Positions 10,131-22,398 are shown, numbered from the stretch's first letter. The stretch: DNA of 64,000 bases from Panorpa germanica (GCA_963678705.1 OY783209.1:14632001-14696000), one strand, 5' to 3'. Notes: generated from the sequence alone by a model not told the origin. Numbers and translations: made by a program.

Positions 10131-10939
10131 GTATTTGACCTAATACGAAGTTATTTTACAAAGTATGTCTAATCGAAATTTCATGCTGATGTGTCATGCA
10201 ATCTTTCTATGTCCTTTCAGTTAGTTGAGAGACATTACAGCTTCCTTTTGTGTAATACTGAACTTACTGATGAAGTGTGGATTTCAAATGGACTGATGTC
10301 ATGCAGTTCATATGGATACTATTCTTTTACGTCATAAAATAGTTGTGTGAGAAATATTAAATAGCTCCACACCTAAAATGATCTTTAATCACCTCTTCGA
10401 TTATACCAGATTTAACACTTTTTTCATAAAGTGAAGTATTAAGTTGCTTTGGCACTTTTCTTATAACATTCTTGATAATTCATTTAAACAGTTTTGTAAG
10501 CGAACAACTCCGCCACAAGAGTAAATAATAACATAAAACGATCGTTTACTAAATCAGTAATCACATTTTACATGTACTTTATTTGTATAACAGATCAATT
10601 TACAACACTACTTTGATTTATTTTGAACTGTAGCACATGCTTAGAACCGACTTACTGCCGTCTATATCGATAATTTATTCACTGACTGACTTACTTAGGA
10701 TCTACTTGCCACTTATATACTTCTCACTTACGCAATATGATACCCCTTCTCTCGGAATTGACTTTACCTTTTCTTTTTCACAATTAAATAGGCGTGTCTA
10801 ATTACATAAGAAATTGGCGTATTTAATTACTCAATTCCATTACGTTTTAATCTACGTTTATGTCTTACTTATCTTTACCGAAAGTGCAGTCGGATTAACA
10901 AATTCTCCTTATTACGAATATTTTACTACATCTGGTTTT
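10131..10939. other. Start of the 38-kb intron, nothing recognised
   Basis: AT-rich, no frames with conserved content. A CACTGACTGACTTACTTAGG stretch near 10678 loosely resembles 60710-60770 (TTGACTGACTGACTCGGGCT) and could be part of an old LTR, but I cannot define ends. Confidence 0.35.
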
Positions 10940-11310
10940 TTTTTTCATATGTCTTCAAAGTTGTAACAATATCTTTTGTGGGTTTAGATTGGTTCATCTT
11001 TTTCAGTTCATGCCCAATCACCGTTCATTTTTATTGGGGGTATATACGGTTTGGATTGTTTTAGTTTCCTTGTAGCTTTCCATAAGAAGTAATCCGTTGT
11101 TTCAGTTGGTGATAAGCTTTATGGCATTGTCTTTCATATCATTTAGCATTGACTTTAATTCTTTTAACGCCCTACTTCTTATTTCTCTCTTTATATTGAA
11201 GTAAGCCTTATTAATATTCTCCAGCTTTACCATATCTCTAACAATCAATTTAATGAGATCTTGGACTTTGCTTGTTTTAATTTGTCCTATGTTTCCATCC
11301 TTTCTCTGAT
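10940..11310 (-). pseudogene. Jockey-type LINE fragment (endonuclease to RT linker)
   Basis: The minus strand reads (with stops and shifts) SRALKELKSMLNDMKDNAI, then NNGLLLMESYKETKTIQT. This matches the linker in the 54549-57397 Jockey element (CKELKNLLHDIKNQELEQY, then TNYSLWKATKQLKQPKI). Only this linker survives, just outside the 3' end of the next Jockey copy. Confidence 0.6.
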
Positions 11311-11374
11311 TCTCATTTCTTTTCCCTTTTTTGAATTTTCTTCGGTTTTGCCGTAGACCTCAGTAAATTTCACC

Positions 11375-12135
11375 GTTTATTTATTTATTTATTTTATATA
11401 TTGTTTTTATTTTTCAATAATACTACAACTAAGTATAGATATGTTTATATTGTATCTTACATTTCAATAATAATACGGTGTGGTAGAAATTGCTTCAATG
11501 CACAATTTTACATGATTAGGTCACTAGGTCCTACATTACTAGGGTTTAGTCCTGCATAGTCTTCGAACATCATGTTTTCGTGGTTACGAAGTCTCAACTC
11601 GTGCTTCGCTGCTATAGACTTCCCGGACTGTGTTAAATTTCAGGTCTCTATGTACGTCGTCATTACGGATATACCACGGTGCATTAACTATTCCTCGCGG
11701 AACTTTATATTAGAAGGTTTGTATTTCATTAATGTTCGATTTCTTGGTGCAACCCCAGAGCTGCACTCCATACGTCCACACTGGCTTTAGCACTTGTTTA
11801 TTATATACGACCAGCTTGTTTTCAATGTTTAGTTTAGAATATCGTCCAATTAGCCAATACATATTCCTGTATTTTATGTTCAGTTCGTTCTTTTTCTATT
11901 TGACATGCGTTTTTCACCTTAGCTTAGTATCTAGCGTCATTCCTAGATATTTTGCTTTATCGTATGGGCAGGTATCGTATTCTTTTGGTATCTGAAATAT
12001 ACGTGTGTTGATTTAGACTCATTGAGTTTAATTCGTCACACTTTTGTCCAAGAGCTGATCGTTGATGGTGTTCTCAACGGCCACGATAGCAGTATCATCC
12101 GCAAAGGTGGCCATCGTTGTTTCCTCATTTGGCGG
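11375..12135 (-). pseudogene. Jockey-type LINE, 3' half of ORF2 (part 1 of a split copy)
   Basis: The minus strand gives the reverse transcriptase motif TMATFADDTAIVA near 12115-12075, then IENKLVVYNKQVLKP and WTYGVQLWGC, and further down APWYIRNDDVHRDL. All are typical of the RT C-terminal region of Jockey-type LINEs. Several stops and frameshifts interrupt it. The RT reading stops abruptly at 12135 where the BEL LTR begins, and resumes at 25422 in the same order, so the BEL array inserted into this LINE. Confidence 0.75.
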
Positions 12136-12440
12136 TGTTTGGGTTTGGGTGTCTGTTTTCTATGCAATTAAGTAAACACCCAATTATAATATTGTATAAA
12201 TTTGCTGATGTTTCGTTATTAAAATCATTGGTAATTATTTAATACTTTATTTTGAAATATACTATTGAGAAATGAATGTGCTTTGGTAAGCTATAAAAAA
12301 TGAATGAATGAACTGAAAAACAAATGATTCTAGTTAATGATTTACAAATTTACAAGGTCACTAAGATAATAAACAATTCGATAAATAAAGAAATTTATAA
12401 ATATTTAATAGAAGGTAAATATTTATTTGTTTCTTTAACA
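12136..12440 (-). repeat. BEL LTR1
   Basis: 305 bp, TGTTTGGG...TTTAACA on the + strand, so TG...CA ends. A run of six Cs (polypurine tract GGGGGGAG on the minus strand) follows at 12445-12450. It differs from LTR2 and LTR3 at a few sites (for example GAG versus TAA near 12269). The exact outer edge is uncertain by about 2-6 bp. Confidence 0.85.
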
Positions 12441-12505
12441 TACTCCCCCCGTTGATGTATCGGCAGGTGCATCAAGATTGTCTAACGGTAGTAAGGCAAT
12501 TTTTC

Positions 12506-13226
12506 TTACGGCTCTAGTAGTTTCACCATATTGTGTGTTTTAATACCGCTACTCGTGCTTGTGAATGATTTTATTATTTGTCCCAATGCCCATTGGGTTG
12601 ATGGCATATTGTCGTCCTTTATTAGGACCAGAGATCCTATTTTAATGTCTGGACTAGTAGTTGTCTTCCATTTGCTTCTTTGTTGGCAGTGATTGATATA
12701 ATCAGATGACCATCTTTTCCAGTAATGTTGGATACAATCTTGTATATGAGAGAAGCGTTGCATTTTATTTAAATTAACTGGAGGTTGCGCTGCTGGTGTG
12801 ATACTAGTAATGAGGCGACCCATAATTAAGTATCCAGGGGTGATAGGAGTTAAATAGTTAGAGTCAGAGGACATAGCATATAATGATCGGGGATTTAAGA
12901 TTGCTTCTACCTTTGTCAAAAGAGTATATAAATCTTTATAATTAAGATAACTATTCATTAGAACTTTTTTCAAATGACTAAGTAGATTTTACATTCGTTT
13001 CCCACAGCCTACCAAAATGTGGAGGTCTGGGTGGTTTGAGTTTCCAAGTAATGGATAAATCAGAAGCAGAAACTGCAAGTTTAGAAGTCTTTGACTCATT
13101 AGCATGAAATTTTGCTAAAATATGGTTAGTTCCCACAAAGTTAGTTCCATTATCAGAGTATATAGTGTGAGGATTTCCACAGCGAGATATAAACCGATTA
13201 AGTGCTGCGAGGAAACATTGATTCAA
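12506..13226 (-). pseudogene. BEL copy A integrase, core and C-terminal domain
   Basis: The first frame (13226-12978) carries the integrase core from FLAALNRFISRCGNP through SDNGTNFVGTN, with the second catalytic Asp. The second frame (12973-12506) carries the catalytic Glu region KVEAILNPRSL and the DUF5641-type C-terminal domain ending in VLIKDDNMPSTQWALGQI. A stop or shift just after FGRLWETNVKST separates them. The N-terminal zinc module and the first catalytic Asp are deleted; a short (TA)n filler at 13268-13280 sits near the junction. Confidence 0.8.
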
Positions 13227-13338
13227 TTCCGTAACAAATTCAAAATGAATTGCTTTAGTAGTAAAGTATATATATATATAAAAAAATGTAAGCTGCTTTA
13301 AAGAAAGCTCCTTAAAAGTCCTTACCGATTTTTAAATA

Positions 13339-14330
13339 TTATCGAACCGGCATAATTAATATTAATTTAGGTTTACATTTAAAATGCCACAAATCCGAAG
13401 ATTGTTTAAACCAGAAAAGGCATGACCACCACCATAAATAATTATTTATGACTTGGTTAGCAATTGTACTATGGGAAATATAATCAGCAGGGTTACTGTC
13501 TTTAGGTATGTGACTCCATTGAAACGGGTCCATCATAATTGATTGTATTTGCTATAAATACCTTTAAAGTATATGGTGAAAGTTTTAACAAAGATAATAC
13601 TAGTGTCGAATCAGAACAAAATATAACTTTATTAATATTGATAGGTAGAGTGCTTATTAATTTTTGAGTCATTGTACTCAATATTAAAGCTGAGCATAAC
13701 TCTGAACAAGTAATGCTAAGTATTTTTAGTGGTGCAACCTTAGATTTAGAATGTATTAACGATACTTGTGAATCGCCTTGAATGTTAAAAGATTTAAAAT
13801 ATACGCAGGCGCCATAAGCCCTTTCTGAGGCGTCACAAAAATCGTGTAACTCTATATTAATGCAGTCTAAGATTATAACTTTCCTAAGTATTGAAAAGTT
13901 ATTTAATTCTGGTAAATTTTGTATTAATGTTAACCAAAATTCAACCAAATTTTGTGGTAATTCATCATTCCAATTCAATTTATGTAACCATAATGTTTGA
14001 ATCATAATTTTAAATGGAATGATGCAAGGTGATAGTAATCCAAAGGGATTAAATATTTTGGAAATAAATAACAAAATAGTGCGTTTAGTATATTTATCAG
14101 GTGGCTTAAAAGTAATATTATACTTAAAGGTGTCGGATTCAGAATCTCATTTTACTCTAAGAGTCTTAACATTTTCCGAATCATTAGAATCGATTATAAA
14201 ATGTTTATCCGAGTTAGTACCTTTGATACCTGATAATAATATATGTGAATTTGATATCCAATTTCCTAATTTAAAACCAGTGCTGTATAAAATTAGATTA
14301 ATTCTATGACAACGTTCAGCAAGTTGCTTC
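13339..14330 (-). pseudogene. pol: BEL copy A pol, RT C-terminus / Pao-peptidase-like region and RNase H
   Basis: Minus-strand frames cover ISKIFNPFGLLSPCIIP (the A17/Pao domain), HDFCDASERAYGACVYF (RNase H first motif), FCSDSTLVLSLL, and HIPKDSNPADYISH. A 14-bp deletion near 13550, relative to copies B and C, breaks the frame. The reverse transcriptase palm with the catalytic aspartates is absent, as in the other two copies. Confidence 0.75.
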
Positions 14331-14339
14331 AGGTTTGGA

Positions 14340-15922
14340 TTATTGAAATGTGGATATTCTAGTTTGATGTTTAGGAATCACAGAGTTTGAAATATTTATT
14401 TCAGAGTGCTGTATTTTATTAGTTATTTTGTCCATAACTAGACAATTAAACTGTGTAGTTAAAGAATGTATATTTACATTTATTTTAGAAGTGATATTTG
14501 TAGATGCATTGCCAATTCCAGATATAACTACACTAGTATTCATTAAGTTATTACTTAATTTATGAGCTAGATGTTTAGTTATAAAACTGGTTTGACTTAT
14601 ATTATCAAGTAATGCCCTTGCTATAATAGATTCACCTTTATCATCAATGTCTTCAACTAATGCTGTTGAATGCAAAGTTTGATTAACATTTAGAGTTTGA
14701 GATGTGAAAGTGTCACTAGAGGTGGGTGGTATAGCTAAATCATTTTGAGGTGGTTTAGAGGTCGAAGGAGATAAGTGCAACAAAGTATGATGCATCTTAT
14801 CACATACATTACATGAGTATTTTGAAGTGCATTTTTTAGTAAGGTGACCTTTTCTCATACAGTTCAAACATAAATATTGTTTTCTGGCTTGTTTAATACG
14901 TGAACTTACTGTCCAATTAGAAAATGTCTTGCATTGGTAGACTGGGTGATTGCCATTACAAAAATAGCATTTATTATTCTGAGAAACTACTACAGATTTC
15001 TGAGACTTGGGTTTCGCACTAACTTTTAAATATTCACGTTGCTCATCAATTTCATGGGCACGTTCCAACATGCTTGATAGAAGTGAATCAACAGTTAGAA
15101 AATCATTTTTAGAGCTTTGAGACAAATGCCATTGAGCTCTAGTGGAAGAATCTAACTTTTTGAAAATTAAAGCAGTAGTATATTGATCCCAACGTTTTTC
15201 AGATATATGAGGAATACTATTTTCCAAAGACTTTACATATTTTCTAATGAGGGATGCTGTGGTTCTCAAGTTATCACTAGATTCTAAATTTAAATTAGGA
15301 ATATTTAAAAATGTATTAATGTGATGAGAAATTCTTTGCTCTGTATTGTCGTAAATTTGCATAAATTGTAGTTTTGGCCATCAATTTCTACGTATGATAT
15401 GTTATCAAGTGCTTCACCCTTTAAATAACTTCTAAGCAAATGAAGCTTTTTGAAATTAGAAAAATTAACTTGACTGTGAATCAAGCTTATATAATTTGAT
15501 TTAATGGCATTCCAACTTGCAATATCACCGTAGAAAGTAGGTACAGAGATACGATGTAAATCAATATCGTTATTAGTATGATTGCATGAATTACTTATAT
15601 TTAGAGATGATTCCGGTTTAGGATCAGGAAGTATTTCATTTACTACGGACTCTATGTCTAAATATTTATTGTACAGATCAGCACGTATATCATCTATTCT
15701 TTTTATTTCAGAAGCGTTATCAATACTTACCTCCAGTATTGAAGTGCAAATTTCTTGTAATTCATCAAACAGAGGGGAACATATTCTTTTAAAAGATCTT
15801 TTTTTGTGAATATTATAAGAAGAAGGATCATCTACATTTATTTTATCAATTAATTTGATATGAATATCTAAAGTAGATTGAATGCAATGCAATTTAGCAT
15901 TTAGTTTTCTTAATACTGCCAT
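14340..15922 (-). pseudogene. gag: BEL copy A Gag with zinc knuckles, frameshifted
   Basis: The likely start is MAVLRKLNAK (ATG at 15922). The N-terminal part matches the DUF1759-type BEL Gag (SVPTFYGDIASWNAIKSNY, then LLRSYLKGEALDNI). After GQNYNLC, a 17-nt deletion relative to copy C shifts the frame. The second frame continues with SLENSIPHISEKRWDQYTTA, then the zinc knuckles CYFCNGNHPVYQC and CLNCMRKGHLTKKC, then a VCDKMHH module and the start of the DUF1758 protease-like region (ARALLDNISQTSFI). Confidence 0.8.
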
Positions 15923-15973
15923 GATGATAATAAATATTATTGAATATTTAATCAAAACAGTAAATAATTTATG

Positions 15974-16710
15974 TATATACCTAACAACTTTGTGGGGTTG
16001 CGGTATAGATGATTAATAATATACGTATAAAATCAACTTTGTGGGGTTGACGTATATTTAAATTAATGTATATACCTATGAAATCAACTCTATGAGGTTG
16101 AGGTATAAGTGATTAAACATATACGTATGAAATCAACTTTGTGGGGTTGACGTATATTTAAATTTATGTATATACCTATGAAATCAACTTTGTGGGGTTG
16201 AGGTATACATAAATTATAGTATATACCTATAAAATCAACTCTATGAGGTTGAGGTATAAGTGATTAAACATATACGTATGAAATCAACTTTGTGGGGTTG
16301 ACGTATATCTAAATTTATGTATATACCTATGAAATCAACTTTGTGGGGTTGAGGTATACATAAATTATAGTATATACCTATAAAATTAACTCTATGAGGT
16401 TCAGGTATAAGTTATTAAACATATACGTATGAAATCAACTTTGTGGGGTTTACGTATATTTAAATTTATGTATATACCTATGAAATCAATTTTGTGGGGT
16501 TGAGGTATACATAAATTATAGTATATACCTATAAAATCAACTCTATGAGGTTGAGGTGTAAGTTATTAAACATATACGTATGTAATCAACTTTGTGGGGT
16601 TGACGTATATTTAAACTTATGTATATACCTATGAAATCAACTTTGTGGGGTTGAGGTATACATAAATTATAGTATATACCTATAAAATCAACTCTATGAG
16701 GTTGAAGTAT
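15974..16710 (-). repeat. Array of 15 tandem hairpins in BEL leader (copy A)
   Basis: Fifteen units of about 37 bp, spaced about 25 bp apart. Each is an inverted repeat with an outer stem and an inner stem TCAAC/GTTGA. Two outer stems alternate, TATACCT/AGGTATA and TATACGT/ACGTATA, so a C-to-G change in one arm is matched by G-to-C in the other. Loops are TTTGTGGG or TCTATGAG type. The higher-order pattern is three hairpins per about 186 bp. It lies between the primer site and gag. Confidence 0.9.
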
Positions 16711-16954
16711 AAGTGACCATTTCTATGAGAACGAATGTAAAATATAATATTGAAAGCAATTATAAACAAGATGCAAATGGGGTTATTAATTATTTATCGG
16801 TAACATCAAAAACTAGATCATATATGCAGTATTTTTATGCTCCAGATAATCAACCCAGCTATGTTGTAGTGTAATATGCAGAATTTCAATATTTTACCTC
16901 ATAATCAATTTTCGAAGATGGTGTGAATTCACTTTGTTCAATTCACAATAGCTG

Positions 16955-17336
16955 TTCAAAAATGGTTGGTTGACAACATCCGTTGCTCAATGGAACAATA
17001 GTTGGTTGACGACATCCGTTGCTATAAGCACCAATGGTTGGTTAATAACATCCGTTGCTCAATGGAACAATGGTTGGTTGACGACATCCGTTGCTATAAG
17101 CACCAATGGTTGGTTGATAACATCCGTTGCTCAATGGAACAATGGTTGGTTGACGACATCCGTTGTTATAAGCACCAATGGTTGGTTGATAACATCCGTT
17201 GCTCAATGGAACAATGGTTGGTTAACGACATCCGTTGCTATAAGCACCAATGGTTGGTTGATAACATCCGTTGCTCAATCAACAATGGTTGGTTGACGAC
17301 ATCCGTTGCTAGAAGCACCAATGGTTGGTTAATAAC
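16955..17336 (-). repeat. 36/72-bp tandem repeat next to the BEL primer site (copy A)
   Basis: About ten 36-bp units alternate between two types (containing GCTATAAGCACCAATGG or GCTCAATGGAACAATGG), all sharing GGTTGGTTGA..ACATCCGTTGCT. On the minus strand they resemble the primer-binding site plus about 20 bp downstream (GGATGTTATTAACCAACC at the site, GGATGTTATCAACCAACC in the repeat). ORFs across it on the + strand are repeat translation, not genes. Confidence 0.85.
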
Positions 17337-17354
17337 ATCCGGCTCGAAGGACCA
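17337..17354 (-). other. BEL primer-binding site (copy A)
   Basis: The minus strand reads TGGTCCTTCGAGCCGGAT, one base inside the LTR end (...CCAAACA). The donor tRNA is not assigned. An identical site is at 22010-22027 for copy B. Confidence 0.7.
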
Positions 17355-17355
17355 A

Positions 17356-17660
17356 TGTTTGGGTTTGGGTGTCTGTTTTCTATGCAATTAAGTAAACACC
17401 CAATTATAATATTGTATAAATTTGCTGATGTTTCGTTATTAAAATCATTGGTAATTATTTAATACTTTATTTTGAAATATACTATTTAAAAATGAATGTG
17501 CTTTGGTAAGCTATAAAAAATGAATGAATGAACTGAAAAACAAATGATTCTAGTTAATGATTTACAAATTTACAAGGTCACTAAGATAATAAACAATTCG
17601 ATAAATAAAGAAATTTATAAATATTTAATAGAAGGTAAATATTTATTTGTTTCTTTAACA
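17356..17660 (-). repeat. BEL LTR2 (shared by copies A and B)
   Basis: 305 bp. By eye it is identical to LTR3. It serves as the 5' LTR of copy A and the 3' LTR of copy B. Confidence 0.85.
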
Positions 17661-17725
17661 TACTCCCCCCGTTGATGTATCGGCAGGTGCATCAAGATTG
17701 TCTAACGGTAGTAAGGCAATTTTTC

Positions 17726-18446
17726 TTACGGCTCTAGTAGTTTCACCATATTGTGTGTTTTAATACCGCTACTCGTGCTTGTGAATGATTTTATTATTTG
17801 TCCCAATGCCCATTGGGTTGATGGCATATTGTCGTCCTTTATTAGGACCAGAGATCCTATTTTAATGTCTGGACTAGTAGTTGTCTTCCATTTGCTTCTT
17901 TGTTGGCAGTGATTGATATAATCAGATGACCATCTTTTCCAGTAATGTTGGATACAATCTTGTATATGAGAGAAGCGTTGCATTTTATTTAAATTAACTG
18001 GAGGTTGCGCTGCTGGTGTGATACTAGTAATGAGGCGACCGATAATTAAGTATCCAGGGGTGATAGGAGTTAAATAGTTAGAGTCAGAGGACATAGCATA
18101 TAATGATCGGGGATTTAAGATTGCTTCTACCTTTGTCAAAAGAGTATATAAATCTTTATAATTAAGATAACTATTCATTAGAACTTTTTTCAAATGACTA
18201 AGTAGATTTTACATTCGTTTCCCACAGCCTACCAAAATGTGGAGGTCTGGGTGGTTTGAGTTTCCAAGTAATGGATAAATCAGAAGCAGAAACTGCAAGA
18301 TTAGAAGTCTTTGACTCATTAGCATGAAATTTTGCTAAAATATGGTTAGTTCCCACAAAGTTAGTTCCATTATCAGAGTATATAGTGTGAGGATTTCCAC
18401 AGCGAGATATAAACCGATTAAGTGCTGCGAGGAAACATTGATTCAA
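17726..18446 (-). pseudogene. BEL copy B integrase, core and C-terminal domain
   Basis: Same two-frame arrangement as in copy A (18446-18198 core with SDNGTNFVG, 18193-17726 C-terminal domain). It has single-residue differences from copy A (for example GYLIIGR versus GYLIMGR, and SNLAV versus SKLAV). N-terminal part missing. Confidence 0.8.
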
Positions 18447-18556
18447 TTCCGTAACAAATTCAAAATGAATTGCTTTAGTAGTAAAGTATATATATATAAA
18501 AAAATGTAAGCTGCTTTAATGAAAGCTCCTTAAAAGTCCTTACCGATTTTTAAATA

Positions 18557-20035
18557 TTATCGGACCGGCATAATTAATATTAATTTAGGTTTACATTTAA
18601 AAGGCCACAAATCCGAAGATTGTTTAAACCAGAAAAGGCATGACCACCACCATAAATAATTATTTATGACTTGGTTAGCAATTGTACTATGGGAAATATA
18701 ATCAGCAGGGTTACTGTCTTTAGGTATGTGACTCCATTGAAACGGGTCCATCATAATTGATTGTATTTCAGAGATACGATTAGCTATAAATACCTTTAAA
18801 GTATATGGTGAAAGTTTTAACAAAGATAATACTAGTGTCGAATCAGAACAAAATATAACTTTATTAATATTGATAGGTAGAGTGCTTATTAATTTTTGAG
18901 TCATTGTACTCAATATTAAAGCTGAACATAACTCTGAACAAGTAATGCTAAGTATTTTTAGTGGTGCAACCTTAGATTTAGAATGTATTAACGATACTTG
19001 TGAATCGCCTTGAATGTTAAAAGATTTAAAATATACGCAGGCGCCATAAGCCCTTTCTGAGGCGTCACAAAAATCGTGTAACTCTATATTAATGCAGTCC
19101 AAGATTATAACTTTCCTAAGTATTGAAAAGTTATTTAATTCTGGTAAATTTTGTATTAATGTTAACCAAAATTCAACCAAATTTTGTGGTAATTCATCAT
19201 TCCAATTCAATTTATGTAACCATAATGTTTGAATCATAATTTTAAATGGAATGATGCAAGGTGATAGTAATCCAAAGGGATTAAATATTTTGGAAATCAA
19301 TAACAAAATAGTGCGTTTAGTATATTTATCAGGTGGCTTAAAAGTAATATTATACTTAAAGGTGTCGGATTCAGAATCCCATTTTACTCTAAGAGTCTTA
19401 ACATTTTCCGAATCATTAGAATCGATTATAAAATGTTTATCCGAGTTAGTACCTTTGATACCTGATAATAATATATGAGTATTACATGAGTATTTTGAAG
19501 TGCATTTTTTAGTAAGGTGACCTTTTCTCATACAGTTCAAACATAAATATTGTTTTCTGGCTTGTTTAATACGTGAACTTACTGTCCAATTAGAAAATGT
19601 CTTGCATTGGTAGACTGGGTGATTGCCATTACAAAAATAGCATTTATTATTCTGAGAAACTACTACAGATTTCTGAGACTTGGGTTTCGCACTAACTTTT
19701 AAATATTCACGTTGCTCATCAATTTCATGGGCACGTTCCAACATGCTTGATAGAAGTGAATCAACAGTTAGAAAATCATTTTTAGAGCTTTGAGACAAAT
19801 GCCATTGAGCTCTAGTGGAAGAATCTAACTTTTTGAAAATTAAAGCAGTAGTATATTGATCCCAACGTTTTTCAGATATATGAGGAATACTATTTTCCAA
19901 AGACTTTACATATTTTCTAATGAGGGATGCTGTGGTTCTCAAGTTATCACTAGATTCTAAATTTAAATTAGGAATATTTAAAAATGTATTAATGTGATGA
20001 GAAATTCTTTGCTCTGTATTGTCGTAAATTTGCAT
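18557..20035 (-). pseudogene. BEL copy B Gag-Pol deletion fusion
   Basis: A 492-codon open frame made by a deletion. The Gag C-terminus with its zinc knuckles (CYFCNGNHPVYQC, CLNCMRKGHLTKKC) is joined after TSKYSCN directly to the RT C-terminal/Pao-peptidase region (THILLSGIKGTNSDKH onward), RNase H and up to ILIMPVR. The deletion removes about 550 bp compared with copies A and C. The frame is open by chance of the junction; no RT active site is present. The upstream Gag part is out of frame. Confidence 0.8.
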
Positions 20036-20595
20036 AAATTGTAGTTTTGGCCATCAATTTCTACGTATGATATGTTATCAAGTGCTTCACCCTTTAAATA
20101 ACTTCTAAGCAAATGAAGCTTTTTGAAATTAGAAAAATTAACTTGACTGTGAATCAAGCTTATATAATTTGATTTAATGGCATTCCAACTTGCAATATCA
20201 CCGTAGAAAGTAGGTACAGAGATACGATGTAAATCAATATCGTTATTAGTATGATTGCATGAATTACTTATATTTAGAGATGATTCCGGTTTAGGATCAG
20301 GAAGTATTTCATTTACTACGGACTCTATGTCTAAATATTTATTGTACAGATCAGCACGTATATCATCTATTCTTTTTATTTCAGAAGCGTTATCAATACT
20401 TACCTCCAGTATTGAAGTGCAAATTTCTTGTAATTCATCAAACAGAGGGGAACATATTCTTTTAAAAGATCTTTTTTTGTGAATATTATAAGAAGAAGGA
20501 TCATCTACATTTATTTTATCAATTAATTTGATATGAATATCTAAAGTAGATTGAATGCAATGCAATTTAGCATTTAGTTTTCTTAATACTGCCAT
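19978..20595 (-). pseudogene. gag: BEL copy B Gag N-terminal part
   Basis: DUF1759-like Gag N-terminus from MAVLRKLNAK to GQNYNLC, then a frameshifted tail. It carries the same 17-nt deletion as copy A, which separates it from the zinc-knuckle half. By eye it is identical in protein to copy A. Confidence 0.8.
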
Positions 20596-20646
20596 GATGA
20601 TAATAAATATTATTGAATATTTAATCAAAACAGTAAATAATTTATG

Positions 20647-21383
20647 TATATACCTAACAACTTTGTGGGGTTGCGGTATAGATGATTAATAATATACGTA
20701 TAAAATCAACTTTGTGGGGTTGACGTATATTTAAATTAATGTATATACCTATGAAATCAACTCTATGAGGTTGAGGTATAAGTGATTAAACATATACGTA
20801 TGAAATCAACTTTGTGGGGTTGACGTATATTTAAATTTATGTATATACCTATGAAATCAACTTTGTGGGGTTGAGGTATACATAAATTATAGTATATACC
20901 TATAAAATCAACTCTATGAGGTTGAGGTATAAGTGATTAAACATATACGTATGAAATCAACTTTGTGGGGTTGACGTATATCTAAATTTATGTATATACC
21001 TATGAAATCAACTTTGTGGGGTTGAGGTATACATAAATTATAGTATATACCTATAAAATTAACTCTATGAGGTTCAGGTATAAGTTATTAAACATATACG
21101 TATGAAATCAACTTTGTGGGGTTTACGTATATTTAAATTTATGTATATACCTATGAAATCAATTTTGTGGGGTTGAGGTATACATAAATTATAGTATATA
21201 CCTATAAAATCAACTCTATGAGGTTGAGGTGTAAGTTATTAAACATATACGTATGTAATCAACTTTGTGGGGTTGACGTATATTTAAACTTATGTATATA
21301 CCTATGAAATCAACTTTGTGGGGTTGAGGTATACATAAATTATAGTATATACCTATAAAATCAACTCTATGAGGTTGAAGTAT
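20647..21383 (-). repeat. Array of 15 tandem hairpins in BEL leader (copy B)
   Basis: Same array as 15974-16710 at an offset of 4673 bp, with the same variant units in the same order, so it was duplicated with the element rather than re-expanded. Confidence 0.9.
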
Positions 21384-21627
21384 AAGTGACCATTTCTATG
21401 AGAACGAATGTAAAATATAATATTGAAAGCAATTATAAACAAGATGCAAATGGGGTTATTAATTATTTATCGGTAACATCAAAAACTAGATCATATATGC
21501 AGTATTTTTATGCTCCAGATAATCAACCCAGCTATGTTGTAGTGTAATATGCAGAATTTCAATATTTTACCTCATAATCAATTTTCGAAGATGGTGTGAA
21601 TTCACTTTGTTCAATTCACAATAGCTG

Positions 21628-22009
21628 TTCAAAAATGGTTGGTTGACAACATCCGTTGCTCAATGGAACAATAGTTGGTTGACGACATCCGTTGCTATAA
21701 GCACCAATGGTTGGTTAATAACATCCGTTGCTCAATGGAACAATGGTTGGTTGACGACATCCGTTGCTATAAGCACCAATGGTTGGTTGATAACATCCGT
21801 TGCTCAATGGAACAATGGTTGGTTGACGACATCCGTTGTTATAAGCACCAATGGTTGGTTGATAACATCCGTTGCTCAATGGAACAATGGTTGGTTAACG
21901 ACATCCGTTGCTATAAGCACCAATGGTTGGTTGATAACATCCGTTGCTCAATCAACAATGGTTGGTTGACGACATCCGTTGCTAGAAGCACCAATGGTTG
22001 GTTAATAAC
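21628..22009 (-). repeat. 36/72-bp primer-site-like tandem repeat (copy B)
   Basis: Same array as 16955-17336 at an offset of 4673 bp, next to a second copy of the primer site (22010-22027). Confidence 0.85.
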
Positions 22010-22028
22010 ATCCGGCTCGAAGGACCAA

Positions 22029-22333
22029 TGTTTGGGTTTGGGTGTCTGTTTTCTATGCAATTAAGTAAACACCCAATTATAATATTGTATAAATTTGCTG
22101 ATGTTTCGTTATTAAAATCATTGGTAATTATTTAATACTTTATTTTGAAATATACTATTTAAAAATGAATGTGCTTTGGTAAGCTATAAAAAATGAATGA
22201 ATGAACTGAAAAACAAATGATTCTAGTTAATGATTTACAAATTTACAAGGTCACTAAGATAATAAACAATTCGATAAATAAAGAAATTTATAAATATTTA
22301 ATAGAAGGTAAATATTTATTTGTTTCTTTAACA
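22029..22333 (-). repeat. BEL LTR3 (shared by copies B and C)
   Basis: 305 bp, same as LTR2, followed by the C-run/polypurine tract. Confidence 0.85.
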
Positions 22334-22398
22334 TACTCCCCCCGTTGATGTATCGGCAGGTGCATCAAGATTGTCTAACGGTAGTAAGGCAATTTTTC

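Noticed and set aside
15974..16710. CRISPR-like array
   Set aside because: Units are hairpins with similar spacers in an LTR-element leader of an animal genome. Spacers are not unique and there are no cas genes.
16970..17391. Open frames with repeats such as NGWLITSVAQW and YKHQWLVDNIRC on the + strand (again at 21643-22064)
   Set aside because: They are translations of the 36/72-bp satellite next to the BEL primer site. Several frames are open at once because the unit length is a multiple of three.
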